The notes beneath the pieces are model-generated. The model saw only the letters and a list, made by a program, of their open reading frames with translations, did no database searches and was not told where the DNA came from. From Salminus brasiliensis (taxonomy: Eukaryota; Chordata; Actinopteri; Characiformes; Bryconidae), in assembly GCF_030463535.1 (NCBI RefSeq), contig NC_132897.1, positions 1,632,589-1,696,588 on the forward strand: a stretch of DNA of 64,000 nt, read 5' to 3'. Both the position numbers and the translations under genes were made by a program. How positions within the stretch are numbered: position 1 is the first letter of the stretch; each line of letters begins with the position of its first letter. This document shows, one piece after another, positions 11,811 to 24,329 of this stretch.

Positions 11811-12622
11811 TTAAAGGGGAACTCCACCCACTTTAAATCGCTCCGGGCGTGAATTTTTGAATTGTGCCTAAGAAGATGAGATTGGTGACAGTCTAGGGCC
11901 AGTGTTTGTTAGCAACATTAGCCTAGCATCTTTTATTTTGTACTAAATCCCCTCTTTTCAGACTTGTATGCGTAGCTAATAAATGCTGAAGCTAATAAAT
12001 AAATAATGCTGAAGCTAATAAATGACATTATTAGGCATGTGTCGTGGGTGACAGTCTAGGGCCAGCATTTGTTAGCAACATTAGCCTAGCATCCCCACTG
12101 TAAACTGGAGAAGCACATGTCAGACACCAAACATGTATTAGCTGATCGATTAAATCTGGTGTCAGTGATCAATTATGATGATTTTTTTCTGCGACAGAAG
12201 ACGCTAGGCTAACATTGCTAACAAACACTGGACTTTAACTGTCACCAATCTCCTCTCTGTAATCACACGTAGCTTTGTGACAGATTAATGAGGCGAGCGA
12301 AATCGGTGACAGTCTAAGTGAAGTGTTTGTTAGCAACATTAGCCTAGCTTTGATCTTTTTTATTTCCTATTTTTAGACTTGTACACGAAGCGTTGTGACA
12401 GATAAATAAATAAATAAATAAGTTAAGATTTTGGGCATGTATTTTGCATATGAGGTCGGTGACAGTCTAGGGCCAGTGTTTGTTAGCAACATTAGCCTAG
12501 CATCTTCCACTGATATCTAAGGAAGCACACGTCAGATACCAAACATGTCTCGGCTGACCGACTGAGACGGGGTCAGGGATCAATCAAGGTGCTTAGAATA
12601 TTTTGCAGAACTTCCCCTTTAA
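11811..12622. mobile_element. TTAA-flanked element with internal repeats
   Basis: Ends are inverted: TTAAAGGGGAACTCC at the left and the complement of TTAAAGGGGAAGTTC at the right, each bounded by TTAA. The interior has direct copies of GGGCCAGTGTTTGTTAGC plus AACATTAGCCTAGCATC near 11897, 12058 and 12471, a variant near 12310, and one inverted copy near 12208. TTAA target sites are typical of piggyBac and Kolobok elements; which applies is not resolved. No transposase frame. Related fragments lie at 61733 and 62844. Confidence 0.65.
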
Positions 12623-12917
12623 CTCAAGCCTCACCTGCAGCTCTGTTCTAAGCTCTGGGAAATGACCGTCTGTGGAGTTGGGCCGGACGCAGGGGCAGTG
12701 CGCCTTTACAGCGTGTTCGGCACTGGAAAATCCCATAATGTGATGAGTAAGGACTGGAGGACAGGTGTGGGAGCGGCTGGGTATTTACACCAGCTTTACC
12801 GTAACCAGGATAACCAAACACAGCAACACACACTTCCACACACCCTCCTGCCCTTCCTGATGCTCCATATGAGTTTAGGGATTAGCAGGCCTTCTGGGAA
12901 GTCTGCTAGGAGTCAGT

Positions 12918-12953
12918 GTGTGTGTGTGTGTGTGGGTGTGTTTGTGTGTGTGT
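12918..12953. repeat. TG microsatellite
   Basis: An imperfect (TG)n run, followed by an A/T-rich tract to about 13200. Confidence 0.85.
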
Positions 12954-13286
12954 GACTACAGACAAATGTAGCCATTTTATTTATTATTTTATTTTATTTT
13001 AAGTTTTACTATAATTTACTATATTATTGTAATAAATAATAAAATAAAAATAAATGTAATATATTTTTGTCTGTAACAGACTTGATGCATTGATCTGATC
13101 CAAGTGCATCAACTTTATAACATCAGACTCAATTAAAATCCTTTATAATAATCAATAAACTTTTACTGTCTATATTCGTATATTCAGTGTTGTTAATATT
13201 TTAAGGGGAAGTCCACCAAATGATCAAAATTCTCTGTATAACTCAGTGCGTGAGAAGACTTTAGAGTGAGGGTCTGGTGTGAAATT

Positions 13287-13586
13287 GTAAGGTTGCTAGG
13301 TGGTTGCTATGATGTTGCTAGGTGGCTGCAATGCAGGTGCTAGGTGGTTGCTAGTTGGTTATTATGGTGTCGACTGAGATGGGGTCTATAGTGTGGCTAT
13401 GGTATCCTAGGCAGTTGCTTTGGTGTTGCTATGTGAGTGATGTGGTGTTGCTAGGGCATGCTGGGTGGTTGCTATGGTGGTATGTCTGAGTAAATGCTGG
13501 GGGATTGCTGTAGTGTGGATAGGTGTGGCACAGAGGTTGTTGCTAAGTGGTTGCTATGATATCACATGTGGTTGCTGTGGTGTTCA
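13287..13586. repeat. GTTGCTA minisatellite, block 1
   Basis: Irregular tandem phrases of GGTTGCTAGGTGGTTGC and TATGGTGTTGCTAGG. The same family returns at 15862-16700. It follows a TTAAGGGGAAGTCCACC motif at 13201 that resembles the terminus of the TTAA-flanked element at 11811. Confidence 0.85.
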
Positions 13587-14048
13587 CCATGACTACAACA
13601 CCAATATAGCCTGTATTTTATTTCCTATCCAAACCCACCAGTGAAGCTACAACACGAGTCTTCTGAGTTTTATATGGAATGATGATGAAGATGATGATGA
13701 TGATGATGAGGGTAAAATAGTGAATAGAGAATCTCCACTAATGCAGTTTTCTTTAGGGACTACTTTCTGTAGCCGCACTACACCCTGCAGCATGTATCCC
13801 TCCACCATTTTAATGATCTGATTTTAAAAGCAGGTTCTAGAGCCGAGCTCTTCTCAGAACTCTGGTAGAACAGTGTCTCAGGCATCAGGCAGCGTCTTCA
13901 TCACCATTAGGTGAAGAACTTTCTGTGAGGAGCTTTTATTATTAGAGCTTCAGACGTCTGCTTCCCTTCACCTCCACTGTAGAACACTGTGTTCTGACTG
14001 GGGGAGGTTATCTAGAACCGAGCGTTTCACACCAAACCCCCTCTCTGA
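13587..14048 (+). repeat. 460-bp dispersed repeat, copy A
   Basis: Matches 57359-57833 in inverted orientation over essentially its whole length, including the (ATG)n trinucleotide run near 13680 and the segment GGGGGAGGTTATCTAGAACC near 14002. No coding frame. Mobile-element origin is likely but I cannot name a family. Confidence 0.8.
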
Positions 14049-14090
14049 TTGACTCTGTTTACATCTTAACCAAAGAATTATACAAAGAAA

Positions 14091-14605
14091 TACACCATAT
14101 GTCCAAAAGTTGGTGGACACCCAGTCTAATGAATGCATTCAGCTTCTTTAAGCTGCACCCATTGCTGACACAGATGTGCAAATGCACACACACAGCTTGT
14201 CTAGTCCCTGTAGAGAAGAAGTACTGCCAATAGAATAGGACTCTCTGGAGCAGATAAACATCATGAACCTATCGGCATCATGCTCCCTAATGCCAGGCGT
14301 GGGCTAGAGGGGTATAAAGCCCCCCAGCATTGAGGAGCTGTGGAGCAGTGGAAGAACTGTGTTCTCTGGAATGATGGAGATGGAGCTCCATCCAGTACTC
14401 TAACTCTAACTTTGCTCTTCTTTCTGAATACAATCAAATCTCCACAGCAATGCTTCTCCTCCTCCAAAATCTAGTAGAAAGTCTTCTTCTTTGGACAGTA
14501 GAGACAGTTACTCCAACAGAAGCAGGAGAAACTCTTTTAATGGTCTTGATTTCAGCAGAAACAATGAATGAGAAGCTGTCCAAATACTTTTGTCCAAATA
14601 GTGTA
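14091..14605 (-). mobile_element. Full-length non-autonomous Tc1/mariner-like element
   Basis: The most complete copy of the family, about 515 bp. Its ends are inverted: TACACCATATGTCCAAAAG at the left, and at the right the complement of TACACTATTTGGACAAAAGT. Both ends begin with TA, consistent with TA target-site use. It carries no transposase frame, so it must have been mobilised in trans. Tc1/mariner assignment is inferred from the TA-bounded termini and their similarity to the element at 60710, which retains transposase-like sequence. Confidence 0.8.
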
Positions 14606-14669
14606 CGCTAAAACTCATCAGCTTTAATCAAATTCTGATGGAATTTGATAAAAATCTGACACACTCTTA

Positions 14670-14716
14670 ATGTGTGTGTGTAGATGTGTGTGTGTGTAGG
14701 TGTGTGTGTGTGTGTC
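14670..14716. repeat. TG microsatellite
   Basis: An interrupted (TG)n run. Confidence 0.85.
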
Positions 14717-14907
14717 CTTGTGTCACACTAACGTTGGCTGTAAGAAGCAGCAGATTTCCTTCCATATTCCTCAGGGATGAACAGGATTACCTGCAGCATG
14801 GAGATCAAAGGCTTTTCTCTTGTATCCCTCTAATCTCTGTAGATCTCTTTAAAACATTAAACTGTTACTCTGTGAACTAACGCTTGCACCTTTTTCATCA
14901 CTTCGAC

Positions 14908-15410
14908 ATCATGTGAAAAAATTAGGACACCCCATGAGAAACTCTGTGTTTTTGATCATATGTAAACATCTGGAGGTCTTATCAGAACATGGTTGGAGAG
15001 GATTATTCTGGAGGAGTCTGGAGTCTGATTTAAACCTCAGAAGTTTAGTCTGGTCTGATCTTGATGTGAAGAGGTGAAGAAGATCACAATCATGGTCAGA
15101 TCCAGAGAGCTCTCTGAGGCCTTCAGAAAGAAGGGTGGAGATGTTGTAGAGGAGTCTGTAGATGGAAGGGGTTTAAACAGATCTCAGAACAGTTAGAGAT
15201 CAGCCGCTGTTCTACTGTTCGCTAAATCATCTACAAGAGGAACAGCTGACCAACATGACCAGGTCAGACCGTCCTAGCTAGTCCTAGAACCACAAGACGA
15301 GTCAAGAAGCCTCCAACAGTCCTAAAATCTCATCATGGTAGCAGGTAGATCTCACCACAGCGTCCAGACCAGACCAGACCAGACTAGATCTTCATGGGAG
15401 GACAAATGGC
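14908..15410 (+). mobile_element. Second Tc1-like family, decayed
   Basis: Starts ATGTGAAAAAATTAGGACAC and shares a long collinear segment with 55215-55853 in the opposite orientation. The part from about 15091 (ATGGTCAGATCCAGAGAGCT) reads like the start of a Tc1 transposase helix-turn-helix region, but it is interrupted by stops. The 3' end is missing. Confidence 0.65.
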
Positions 15411-15861
15411 ATAGCCTGTAAATGTGTGTGTGTGTGTGATCTGTAGACCACACCTGATATGAGGTTACAGCTTTCCCTGAACCCTAAAGGTCCATTAGGA
15501 CCAGCTTTAATATTTAATGAAGCGGATGCCGCGGCTCCAGGACAAACTGGAGAGAAACTGGAGAACTCTGAAATTTACACCATTAACCGCTTCACCGCCG
15601 AGACCCAGTCGGACACTCAGTCCAGGTCTCATTAGTCCAGCGCTGAGATTAGACAGAGTTCTGACCCATAATGTACTGAAACACAGCGGAGGATGAGGAC
15701 CCTCTCAGAACTATTCTGCGCTCTGATGCTCTGTGCTAACTCCAGACCACCTGTAGGTCCATGATCTACAGGTACTGATGAAGTCCACGGTAGAACCCAC
15801 CCAGAGAAGCAGGCTGAGATATTTCTGCAGTAACACACAATGCTGTGCTGCACCACGTTAA
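15411..15861. other. Spacer, nothing recognised
   Basis: Includes a short TG run near 15425. The 74-residue minus frame (15632-15856) shows no known domain. Confidence 0.4.
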
Positions 15862-16700
15862 TATGGTGTTGCTGTGGTATTCAAAGGGACAGCTATGGTG
15901 TTTCTACATGGTTGCTAGGTGATTGCTATAGTGTTTCCAGGTAGTTGCTGCAATGTTGCTGGGAGGTTGCAGTGCAGGCGATAGGTGGTTGCTAGAGCGT
16001 TGCAGCATTGGTCACAATGGTGTTGCTATGGTATCCTAGGATGTTGCTGCACATGCTGCACGGTTGCTATGGTGTTTCTATGTGGTTTCTAGGTCATTGC
16101 ATTAGAGTTGCTAGGTGTTGCTAGGTGGTTTCTAGTCAGTTGCCATAGTGTTGCTGCATGGTTATTATGGTGTTACCATGGTATCCGAAGCAGTTGTTAA
16201 GCTGTTGCTGTGTGGGTGCTGTGGTGCTACAAGGGCGTGCTGGGTGGTTGTTATGGTGTTTCTAAGCAGATTGCTATAGTGTTGATAGGTGTAGCAAAGT
16301 GGTAGCTAGAATGCTGTTAGGTGGTTGCTAGGCAGTTGCTCTGGTGTCCAAGGTCCTTGCTAGGCGATTGCTATACTGTTGCCAGGTGGTTGCTGCAAGG
16401 TTGCTTGGTGTTTGCAATAGGTGAGGCGATAGGTGATTGCTGGTGGTGATGCTGCTTGGTGGTTGCAAGAGCATTGCTACATGGTTGCTATGGTATCCTA
16501 GTACATTGCTATGGTATTTCTAAGCAGTTCCTATGGTGTTGTGAAGTGGTTGCTATGGTATCCCAGGTGTGCTATTGCTATCGTGTGGCTAAGAAGTTGC
16601 TAGACGGGTGCAAAAGTGTTGCAAGGGTATTACTATGGTGTTGTTTAGAGGTTGCAAGGGAGTTGCTATGGTATCCCAGGTGGTTGCTACCCAGAATCTG
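15862..16700. repeat. GTTGCTA minisatellite, block 2
   Basis: Diverged continuation of the array at 13287: dozens of GGTTGCTATGGTGTTGCTAG-like phrases. A plus-strand frame through it (16456-16788) is repeat-derived. The segment ends in CTGTCCCTTTAA at 16833-16844, which could be the right terminus of a composite TTAA-bounded element starting at 13201. Confidence 0.8.
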
Positions 16701-16972
16701 TCCATATGTGCTTTGGAAATCTATGAAAAGCTACAAGCTGCAACTTGGTCACTCAAAACCACGAATAGTAAAAAGGCGTAAAAGGTAAAAAGGTCAGAGA
16801 TCAATTATGATCCCTTGATTGTTTTGGCTAAACTGTCCCTTTAAGGTAAAGCTCAGCTCGGCCTTGATCAGCCGACCGGCCGACTCGTCGCACGCTGCAG
16901 CTGCTCTTCCCCTGCCCTTTAAACAAACCCCGTAATTACAGAGGCAGCAGTACAGTAATCCTGGAGGGAGAG

Positions 16973-16978
16973 CGAGAG

Positions 16979-17021
<43 letters not shown>
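16973..17021. repeat. GA microsatellite
   Basis: A purine (GA)n run of about 45 bases. The complementary minus frame encodes a spurious Ser-Leu repeat. Confidence 0.9.
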
Positions 17022-17024
<3 letters not shown>

Positions 17025-17157
17025 TGATGCTGAACTGTGAATTACCCAGAATGGCCTGTGGGACCAGACTGTGGTCGTTACTGGTCGGTCAGCTGTAAAC
17101 AAACACTGTTGCTGTTTTGGTCCACATGCTCATCAGCCATCAGCCACAGCAGCGGGT

Positions 17158-17520
17158 TCACCAATCAGCCGTAACATTAAAACCACCTGCCTAGTACTGA
17201 CCACCCCCCTCCACCGTCCCCCCGGGGCCTCCACAAGACCTCTACAAGACCTCTGACCAAGGCGTCCTGTGCTGTAATATCTGGCACCAAGGCTAACCTT
17301 CGCAGCAGGTCACGGGGTCACCGGTTGCCCTTCCTTGGTCACTTTTGGCAGGTCGGTACTGACCACTGCATTCCGGAAACACACCCCACAAGCCCTGCCT
17401 GATGTTTTGGAGATCCAGTTCGGACCCAGTCGTCTAGACATGACAGTTTGGCCTGCTGTCTGAGATGCTTACTGCTTGCAACACATGACTGTTCACTCGC
17501 TTCCTAATACAGCCACCCCA
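17158..17520 (+). mobile_element. Tc1-like remnant, CATAACATTAAAACC family
   Basis: The left end matches CAGCCGTAACATTAAAACC. The interior retains the segments TTGGTCACTTTTGGCAGG and ACACCCCACAAGCCCTGCC, which belong to the complement of the transposase C-terminal region of this fish Tc1 family. Large deletions; no frame. Confidence 0.7.
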
Positions 17521-17836
17521 CAGTGAAACAGGGAGGTGCTACGCTAACAGACCAGAAGAAGAAGGAGGCCGAGCTGGATGATTTGACCTCTATTTTGACC
17601 TCTATTAAAATCCCCTGCCTCTATGCCTCTAATGTTACAGTGAGTGTTCGCCCTCAGCTGCTTTACTGCAACAGTTGCTGGACCACGCCCGGTGGGGCCT
17701 TCTCCACGTCTCCACAGCCGGCCTGTGGTCAGTCTGGCTCAGAACATGAGAATAGTTTTAATGTGTAACCTGATAGCGGCGAGTGTTCAGGCAGTGAGGA
17801 AGCTGGACTGTCCCTGTTGGGGCTTTATTAATGCCT

Positions 17837-17838
<2 letters not shown>

Positions 17839-17879
<41 letters not shown>
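17839..17879. repeat. CA microsatellite
   Basis: An uninterrupted (AC)n run. Confidence 0.9.
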
Positions 17880-17880
<1 letters not shown>

Positions 17881-18360
17881 TCTCGCTCCGAACCTGTTCT
17901 GCTGATGCCGGCAGATCGAGGCAGGTGCACACAGTGGGAAGAGAAAACTGGCAGGGCACTCAGGAAATAGGACACAGCGAGAGCAACAGGCAAATTGAGG
18001 TGCATCGCGTCCCCGATGCCCCAGCATGCACTCTGTTCTAGACCTGTGGTGCTAATGGGACCCAATTTATTACATCTATGAACATTTTCACACATCAGCC
18101 TCTTATCATCTTGATTTATCCAAGGAAAGCTGGTTGGTGCGCCCTCTAGAGGTTGACAGTTCGGTTCTACGCATGTAACTCCGCCCCAATTGATGATGAC
18201 ATTACATATTGTGGTGAGTGGCAGGCTTTTATAGGTACCTACGAAGTATTCTACCCCGCCCACTTCTCACTAAGCCCCGCCTCTTTGCACTTGTATGCAT
18301 TTTTCAAAGCTGCTGGGAGACCCATTGATGCTGAGGGAGGGTGTACTCTTTAAAAGTACT

Positions 18361-18475
18361 AGAGGTGGGATTTAATGGTTCCCGAAAGTTGTCCCCGTCA
18401 CGGGAAGGTTGTGAGTTCGATTCCTAGTGCTGCCACAGCCATCCGTGTCAGGGGGTGCTATAGAGCATTGCTGCA
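18361..18475 (+). mobile_element. tRNA-derived SINE fragment
   Basis: GTGAGTTCGATTCCTAG at about 18411-18427 fits an RNA polymerase III box B. The tRNA-like head upstream is degenerate. Confidence 0.4.
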
Positions 18476-18544
18476 TTCTAGCACAATTAGTCAGGGAAGT
18501 TAAGTTAGATGCAGTGCTAGCTTTGACTCTTCTAGCTTATGGAC

Positions 18545-18660
18545 AGTATATGGACAAAAGTATTGGGACACCTGCATAATTCACAGTTTCTTCAGAGATC
18601 AAGGGTGTTAAATAGAGCTGATCCTGCTTTTTATGACTGATTACATTCAATAATATAAAG
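18545..18660 (+). mobile_element. Non-autonomous Tc1/mariner-like element, left terminus only
   Basis: Keeps TATATGGACAAAAGTATTGG and about 100 bp beyond it, then diverges into unique sequence. Confidence 0.7.
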
Positions 18661-20419
18661 GTGTCATGATATCGATATCAGTTCCTCTCTTAAAGTTATA
18701 ACATTTAATGCCACAGTTAGGCAGCTGTGAGTCACCCTGACGGCGTAAACCGGCCATTAAAAGTAGTAAAAGTGTTTATGAGCCCTGCATGACAGCAAAA
18801 TCAGTGTGTTTACAATATGCTTGTAAAACCATATCTAAGCCAAGGACACATCCTTGCTATTTATACATCAAACAAGCAACTTAAATGCTCAACATATGCA
18901 TTCTGTCATATTTAAATAAATAAATTAATAAATAAATGGAATCAAATGAAATAAACAAAATGTCCTTATCAGTATAGGTTAACGCCTGAATTTTTGCAAC
19001 CAGAGGCCCTGAGCTGGAGCCAGACTCGCCTACTCATTTGGTAGACCCGCCCCCTTCTCCCAGACCAGGCCTCAGTGTCTCAGACCGCCTTCACTGAGCT
19101 TCCAGCGCAGAAGCAGAGTGCCCTGGACGCTCCAACAGTCAAAGTGCAGCCAAAGCTCCTCCATGTACTAAACAGAAAGGACGCCATGCAGGTCCTGCAG
19201 AATAAGCCAAGGCTGTCTGTCAATCACTTAGTGATTAAGTGTAGCTCAGCCTTCTTACGACAGAGCAGAGTGAGGGTTAAAAAAAGTGATTCCCGGGGGG
19301 AAATACAAAATGGGCCGATATCAGCACAGGAGTTTGGAGACATCAGAGATGGGCGGTGCTGGTTTGTCACTGAAACATAAGGGGATGGGCGGGGCTACAC
19401 ATTACACTGCAACCAGCCAGCATTTCTGAGAGGCGTCGTGCTGCCCGGGTTTTCTACAGTCAGCAGTACAGGTTCTGAGGAGGTCATGGGGGGCGTAGGC
19501 GGAGGAAAGGGCGTCATTATGTACTTTTAATTGCTTTAGAGGTTTGATGGACATCAGCCAATGTGGAGCAGAACATCTGAATATCACCTGTACGTCTGGC
19601 AGGAAGTGGATGTTGCAGACGTTGTAGAAGTTGTAGATGTTGTGGGTGCAGAAGCTCAGAGCTGGCTTGGCACACTGCTTAGACCAGTGGAGCAAAAGTA
19701 GCTCTTGTAAGATTTGGGGGTAAATATTTGGTGGTCCTCCAGTTCCACATTGTTGGGCTCCAGCTGGAGAAGCAGAGCAGTACCTGGCTTATTATAGCAA
19801 CTCCTGCTGAACCAAAGCCACAAAGTAGGTTTCCAACACAAGGTGCTTATTTCTATCTACAGAATCCTGACTGCTGAATACGCAGTCCTGAGAGCGCTGC
19901 ACCCGGAAATCACGACGGCCCTAAAGAGCCGAGTCATGTTCTTCTCTCTTCTCTGAAAACTGCAGATCATGAGGCTGTATGTTCCTGCGGCGAGCCGTAA
20001 TGTGCTACAATCCTCTAGAATCAGCTGAGGGCTGTTATATAACTGCGCTGTAAAAATCCCCCGAGCTCAGAGATCATCTGAACCCAGCGCATGAACTAAA
20101 GGTGTGCGGTGTCACGGACTACAAAGCTGAAGTGACCTCGAGTAACCTACACAAAAAAGCTACTCCTACATGGATATTTGATGTAGGTAAACTGGTTCCC
20201 ATAGCAACGCAGTCTACCAATTTTCCTACCAATGAGAAAGATAATTCACCGTCTATAGTATTTCAATCTCCTCTTGGTGGCGTAATAGAGCTCTGTTTTG
20301 AAGCAGATTAGCTTCAGCTTACAGTGAGAACTAGCCAGGCTAGAGTACAGCTTCTAAACATGGTGGAGGTAGTTTCACACACTGTGACTGTAACTAAGAC
20401 CCCAATAGTAAAGAGCCCC
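18661..20419. other. Spacer, nothing recognised
   Basis: A 1.76-kb stretch of fairly complex sequence. The best frames (plus 19075-19380, minus 19402-19695) show no domain, no splice context I can defend and no codon-use signal. It is probably intron or flank of gas2l1. Confidence 0.4.
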
Positions 20420-21705
20420 TTTTAACTGTACTACTTGAACTGAATTGAACTTTACTGTACTGAATTAAATTTAAATATACTGAGCTAAATTAAACTAGAG
20501 TGAAAAAATGTAAATATTCAAACCTGAATTTAACTATACTGAACTAAGCTGAATTAAATTATAGTGAACTAAATTAAACACTACTAAACTGAATTGAATT
20601 GAACTATACTGGACTATAGCTGAATTCAATTCAGTCCAGTATATAACTATACTAAACCGAAAATTCTGAACTGAACTAAATCAAAATATTCTGAACTGAA
20701 TTAAACTGTCCGGATTTAACTATACTAAACTGAAAGATTTTTAATTAAACTGAACTGCAGAACAAATCCTTACCCTAACTAAACTGAACTATACTAAACT
20801 AAACTGGACTAAACTGAACTATACTAAACTAAACTGGACCATACTGAACTAAACTGGACTAAACTGGACCATACTGAACTAAACTGGACTAAACGGGACT
20901 ATACTAGACTATACTGAACTGAACTGAACTGAATTTAAACTATACTGAACTGCATTTAACTCTACCAAGCTGAACTAAATTTAAACTCTACTGAACTGAA
21001 CTGAACTCTACTGAACTGAATTGAACTGAATTTAAACTATACTGAACTGCATTTAACTCTATTAAACTGAACTGAATTGAACTGAATTTAAACTATACTG
21101 AACTGAATTGAACTGAATTTAAACTTTACTGAACTGAACTCTACCGAACTGAACTGAATTCAAACTCTACTGACCTGAATTGAACTGAATTCAAACTCTA
21201 CTGAACTAAACTCTACTGACCTGAATTGAACTGAATTGAAACTATACTGAACTGCATTTAACTTTACTGAACTGAACTGAATTGAACTGAATTTAAACTC
21301 TACTGAACTGAATTGAACTGAATTTAAACTATACTGAACTGAACTCTACTGAACTGCATTTAACTTTACTGAACTGAACTGAATTGAACTCTACCGAACT
21401 GAACTGAACTGAATTTAAACTATACTGAACTGAATTTAAACTTTACTGAACTGAACTCTACCGAACTGAACTGAATTCAAACTCTACTGACCTGAATTGA
21501 ACTGAATTCAAACTCTACTGAACTAAACTCTACTGACCTGAATTGAACTGAATTTAAACTATACTGAACTGCATTTAACTTTACTGAACTGAACTGAACT
21601 GAATTTAAACTCTACTGAACTGAATTGAACTGAATTTAAACTATACTGAACTGAACTCTACTGAACTGCATTTAACTTTACCGAACTGAACTGAATTTAA
21701 ACTCT
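20420..21705. repeat. ACTGAA-type quasi-tandem array, block 1
   Basis: Built from the short words CTGAACTGAATT, TTTAAACTATACTGAACTG and ACTCTACTGAACTG, with higher-order periodicity of 40-60 bp on the right side. A/C/T-biased on this strand with very few G runs. Related arrays are at 22641 and 24330. Confidence 0.9.
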
Positions 21706-21832
21706 GTGTTCTCAGGGCGTTCGGCTGTCCCTCTCCTCTACCTCTAGAATCCACACACTGAGGTCTGAAGGTGAGGCAGTGTGAAGTCATTTCTCAACTG
21801 TGATTTCATCAACCTCTCCTACCTGCCAGTTA

Positions 21833-21871
<39 letters not shown>

Positions 21872-21997
21872 ACACACACACACACTCACACACACTCACA
21901 CACACTCACACACACTCACACACACTCACACACACACACACAGACACACACAGACACAGACACTCACACTCACACACTCACACAGACACACTCACAG
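21833..21997. repeat. CA microsatellite with CTCACA higher-order units
   Basis: An (AC)n run that passes into regular CACACT and CAGACA variants, about 160 bases in all. Confidence 0.9.
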
Positions 21998-22640
21998 CGC
22001 AAAGGTAAGAGGGCTGAAGACTGGCTTAAATATTGTGGTGTTAGCGGGACAGTGTGAATGTCCTGGGTGAGGCCGGGCCGGACAGACTCTGTCTCTGGTC
22101 TCTGGTTTAGTGTCCGTTGGGTTGCGTTCACACCTCAGGCCTAAAGAACTGAATTCTGATGAACTGCTCTGGGTTCGGGTCTCCCGAAAGCGACCATCCC
22201 ACTGAACTCGCTCTACTAGTCAACCCTGAGGCTATGTTCTCATCACCAGGCTTGTTTTAGCTCTGACCCGTTGAGGCCTGCAGTATCTGAACACCTTCAG
22301 ACGCTACAGCAGGTCTTCTGGGTCCTGTCAGTTGTGGGTGGGGCCTCCATAGCTCAGAACATGCTGGGCTCAGGTCCTCTGAACGGGGCACTGACAAATA
22401 TGAAATATTAATAATATCCCAGAGACTTACATGACTCATTACAAGATTTGAAAAAAAGCTAGAACAGCTTCACTTCTCTGCTGGATCAGGAGCATGTGGG
22501 TGGTTTGAGGACAGCGGCGTAGCCATAGCAACACCTTTTTAAAGCTTTTTTTGTCAGAATTGGGTTTCACAGTGTGAATCTGTAAGAGGGATCAAAGGAC
22601 TACTGTTCACAACAACAAGGCTTTAGAAAAGGATAAAGAA
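21998..22640. other. Spacer, nothing recognised
   Basis: No gene-like frame; moderate GC; no repeat recognised. Confidence 0.4.
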
Positions 22641-23395
22641 TATTCTAAACATCCTAAAATATATTAAACTGAACTGAACTAAAATATATTAAACTGAACT
22701 GAATTAAAATATATTAAACGGAACTGAATTTAAACATTCTAAACTGAACTGGATTAAAATATATTAAACAGAACTGAATTAAACCATTCTAAACTGAACT
22801 GGATTAAAATATATTAAACTGAACTGGATTAAAATATATTAAACTGAACTGGATTAAAACATTCTAAACTGAACTGGATTCAAATATATTAAACTGAACT
22901 GAATTAAAACATTCTAAACTGAACTGAATTAAAACATTCTAAACTGAACTGAATTAAAATATTCTAAACTGAATTGAACTAAACATATCTGGATTTAACT
23001 ATACTAAACTGAACTGAAATAATTTTAATTAAATTGAACTACAGAACAAATTCTAACCCTAACTAAACTGGACTAAATTAAACTGAATTGAACTATCGTA
23101 AACTATCGTATACCGGGCTGAACAGATTTGAACAGAACCAGTCTAAACTGAACTGAATTGAAAAATACTAAATGAAACTGAACTATATTCAACTGAATTA
23201 AGCTACACTGAATTGAATGACTCATCCGAATTGATTCTGAACCAAACTAAACTAAACTGCACTGAGCTGAATGAAATGATTCTGAACCTAACTGAATTAA
23301 ACTGACCTGTATTCTACTGAGCTAAACTGATGCGAACAGAACCAGACTGAACTGAATCAAACTATCTTGCTGAAGCAAACTGAACTGAACTGAAC
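22641..23395. repeat. ACTGAA-type quasi-tandem array, block 2
   Basis: Units such as AAAATATATTAAACTGAACT and GGATTAAAACATTCTAAACT. Same base bias as blocks 1 and 3. Confidence 0.9.
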
Positions 23396-23834
23396 TGGTT
23401 CTTTGTTTTTGTTAGATTGGCGTTCGGGTGTTGTGCACTCTTGTAACATTCTTTTGTCATCAAACTTTTCGTCCCGACTGGACCTCTGGGCGTTTTTTCA
23501 GAATTCAGAATTCAGTATTCAGTATTCAGACTTCTGAAGAAATCGTTTTAGGTGTAAACAGAATGGGGGATCTTGCAGAATTATTGGGAACAACAATGTT
23601 GGTAGGATCAGAGGTCCCAGCGTTTAGGCAGGTCTGATGCGAGACGAGCTAAAGAGCTTAACTGATCCTGGAGCCGCTTTGAGCTTCAGTGTAAACGAAG
23701 CTCGAGGTCCTGGGCTGGGTGCAAATGAGTCTACTGTAGGACCCTGGCCCTCATCTCGTCAGTGCTGACCTGACCTCTCAGCAGTGAGGGCAAACACTGA
23801 GGTGTGACTGGCTGGGGGTGAACGGTCACAATTA

Positions 23835-23886
<52 letters not shown>

Positions 23887-24329
23887 CGTATTCAGCATAA
23901 ACACACAACGCTAAAACACTGCATAACTGTGGTTCCATAAAGTAGCAGATTTGCGAGTGTGAAGAAACGAGTAAAGAACCTTAAAGGTTCTCTAGATCTT
24001 TAAAAGGTTCTACACTGTCCCACATTTCCATAATATGCACGGTTCTCCTCTGGTTTCACTCCAAGAACCCTTTGAAGCACCTTTCACTTTTTTAAGAGTG
24101 CTCAGTGTGACGTATCGCAGTAGCACATGCTGATCCTCTGACAACACCGCCTCTTAAAAACATGCTGGAGCTGTTCTGACCTGCATTCGGCCCGTTTTGA
24201 GCCGCGAACTGAACTGAATTAAGAGGTTTATGTGAGGTCACCAGAAATACAAACACTCCACCAGCCCGGTTCAGACACTGGACGACGCTCTGGTCTCTCT
24301 TTTGTTTTTTACTTTGCCAGACGTTAGAA
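23396..24329. other. Spacer with CA microsatellite
   Basis: Contains an (AC)n run at about 23838-23884 and, near 23970-24090, several GGTTCT/AGAACC words of a common fish repeat. No gene recognised. Confidence 0.5.

Noticed and set aside
16456-16788. 110-residue plus-strand frame as a protein
   Set aside because: It is translated GTTGCTA minisatellite.
19075-19380. 101-residue plus-strand frame as a gene
   Set aside because: No domain, no supportive splice or promoter context, and ordinary length for chance in this composition.
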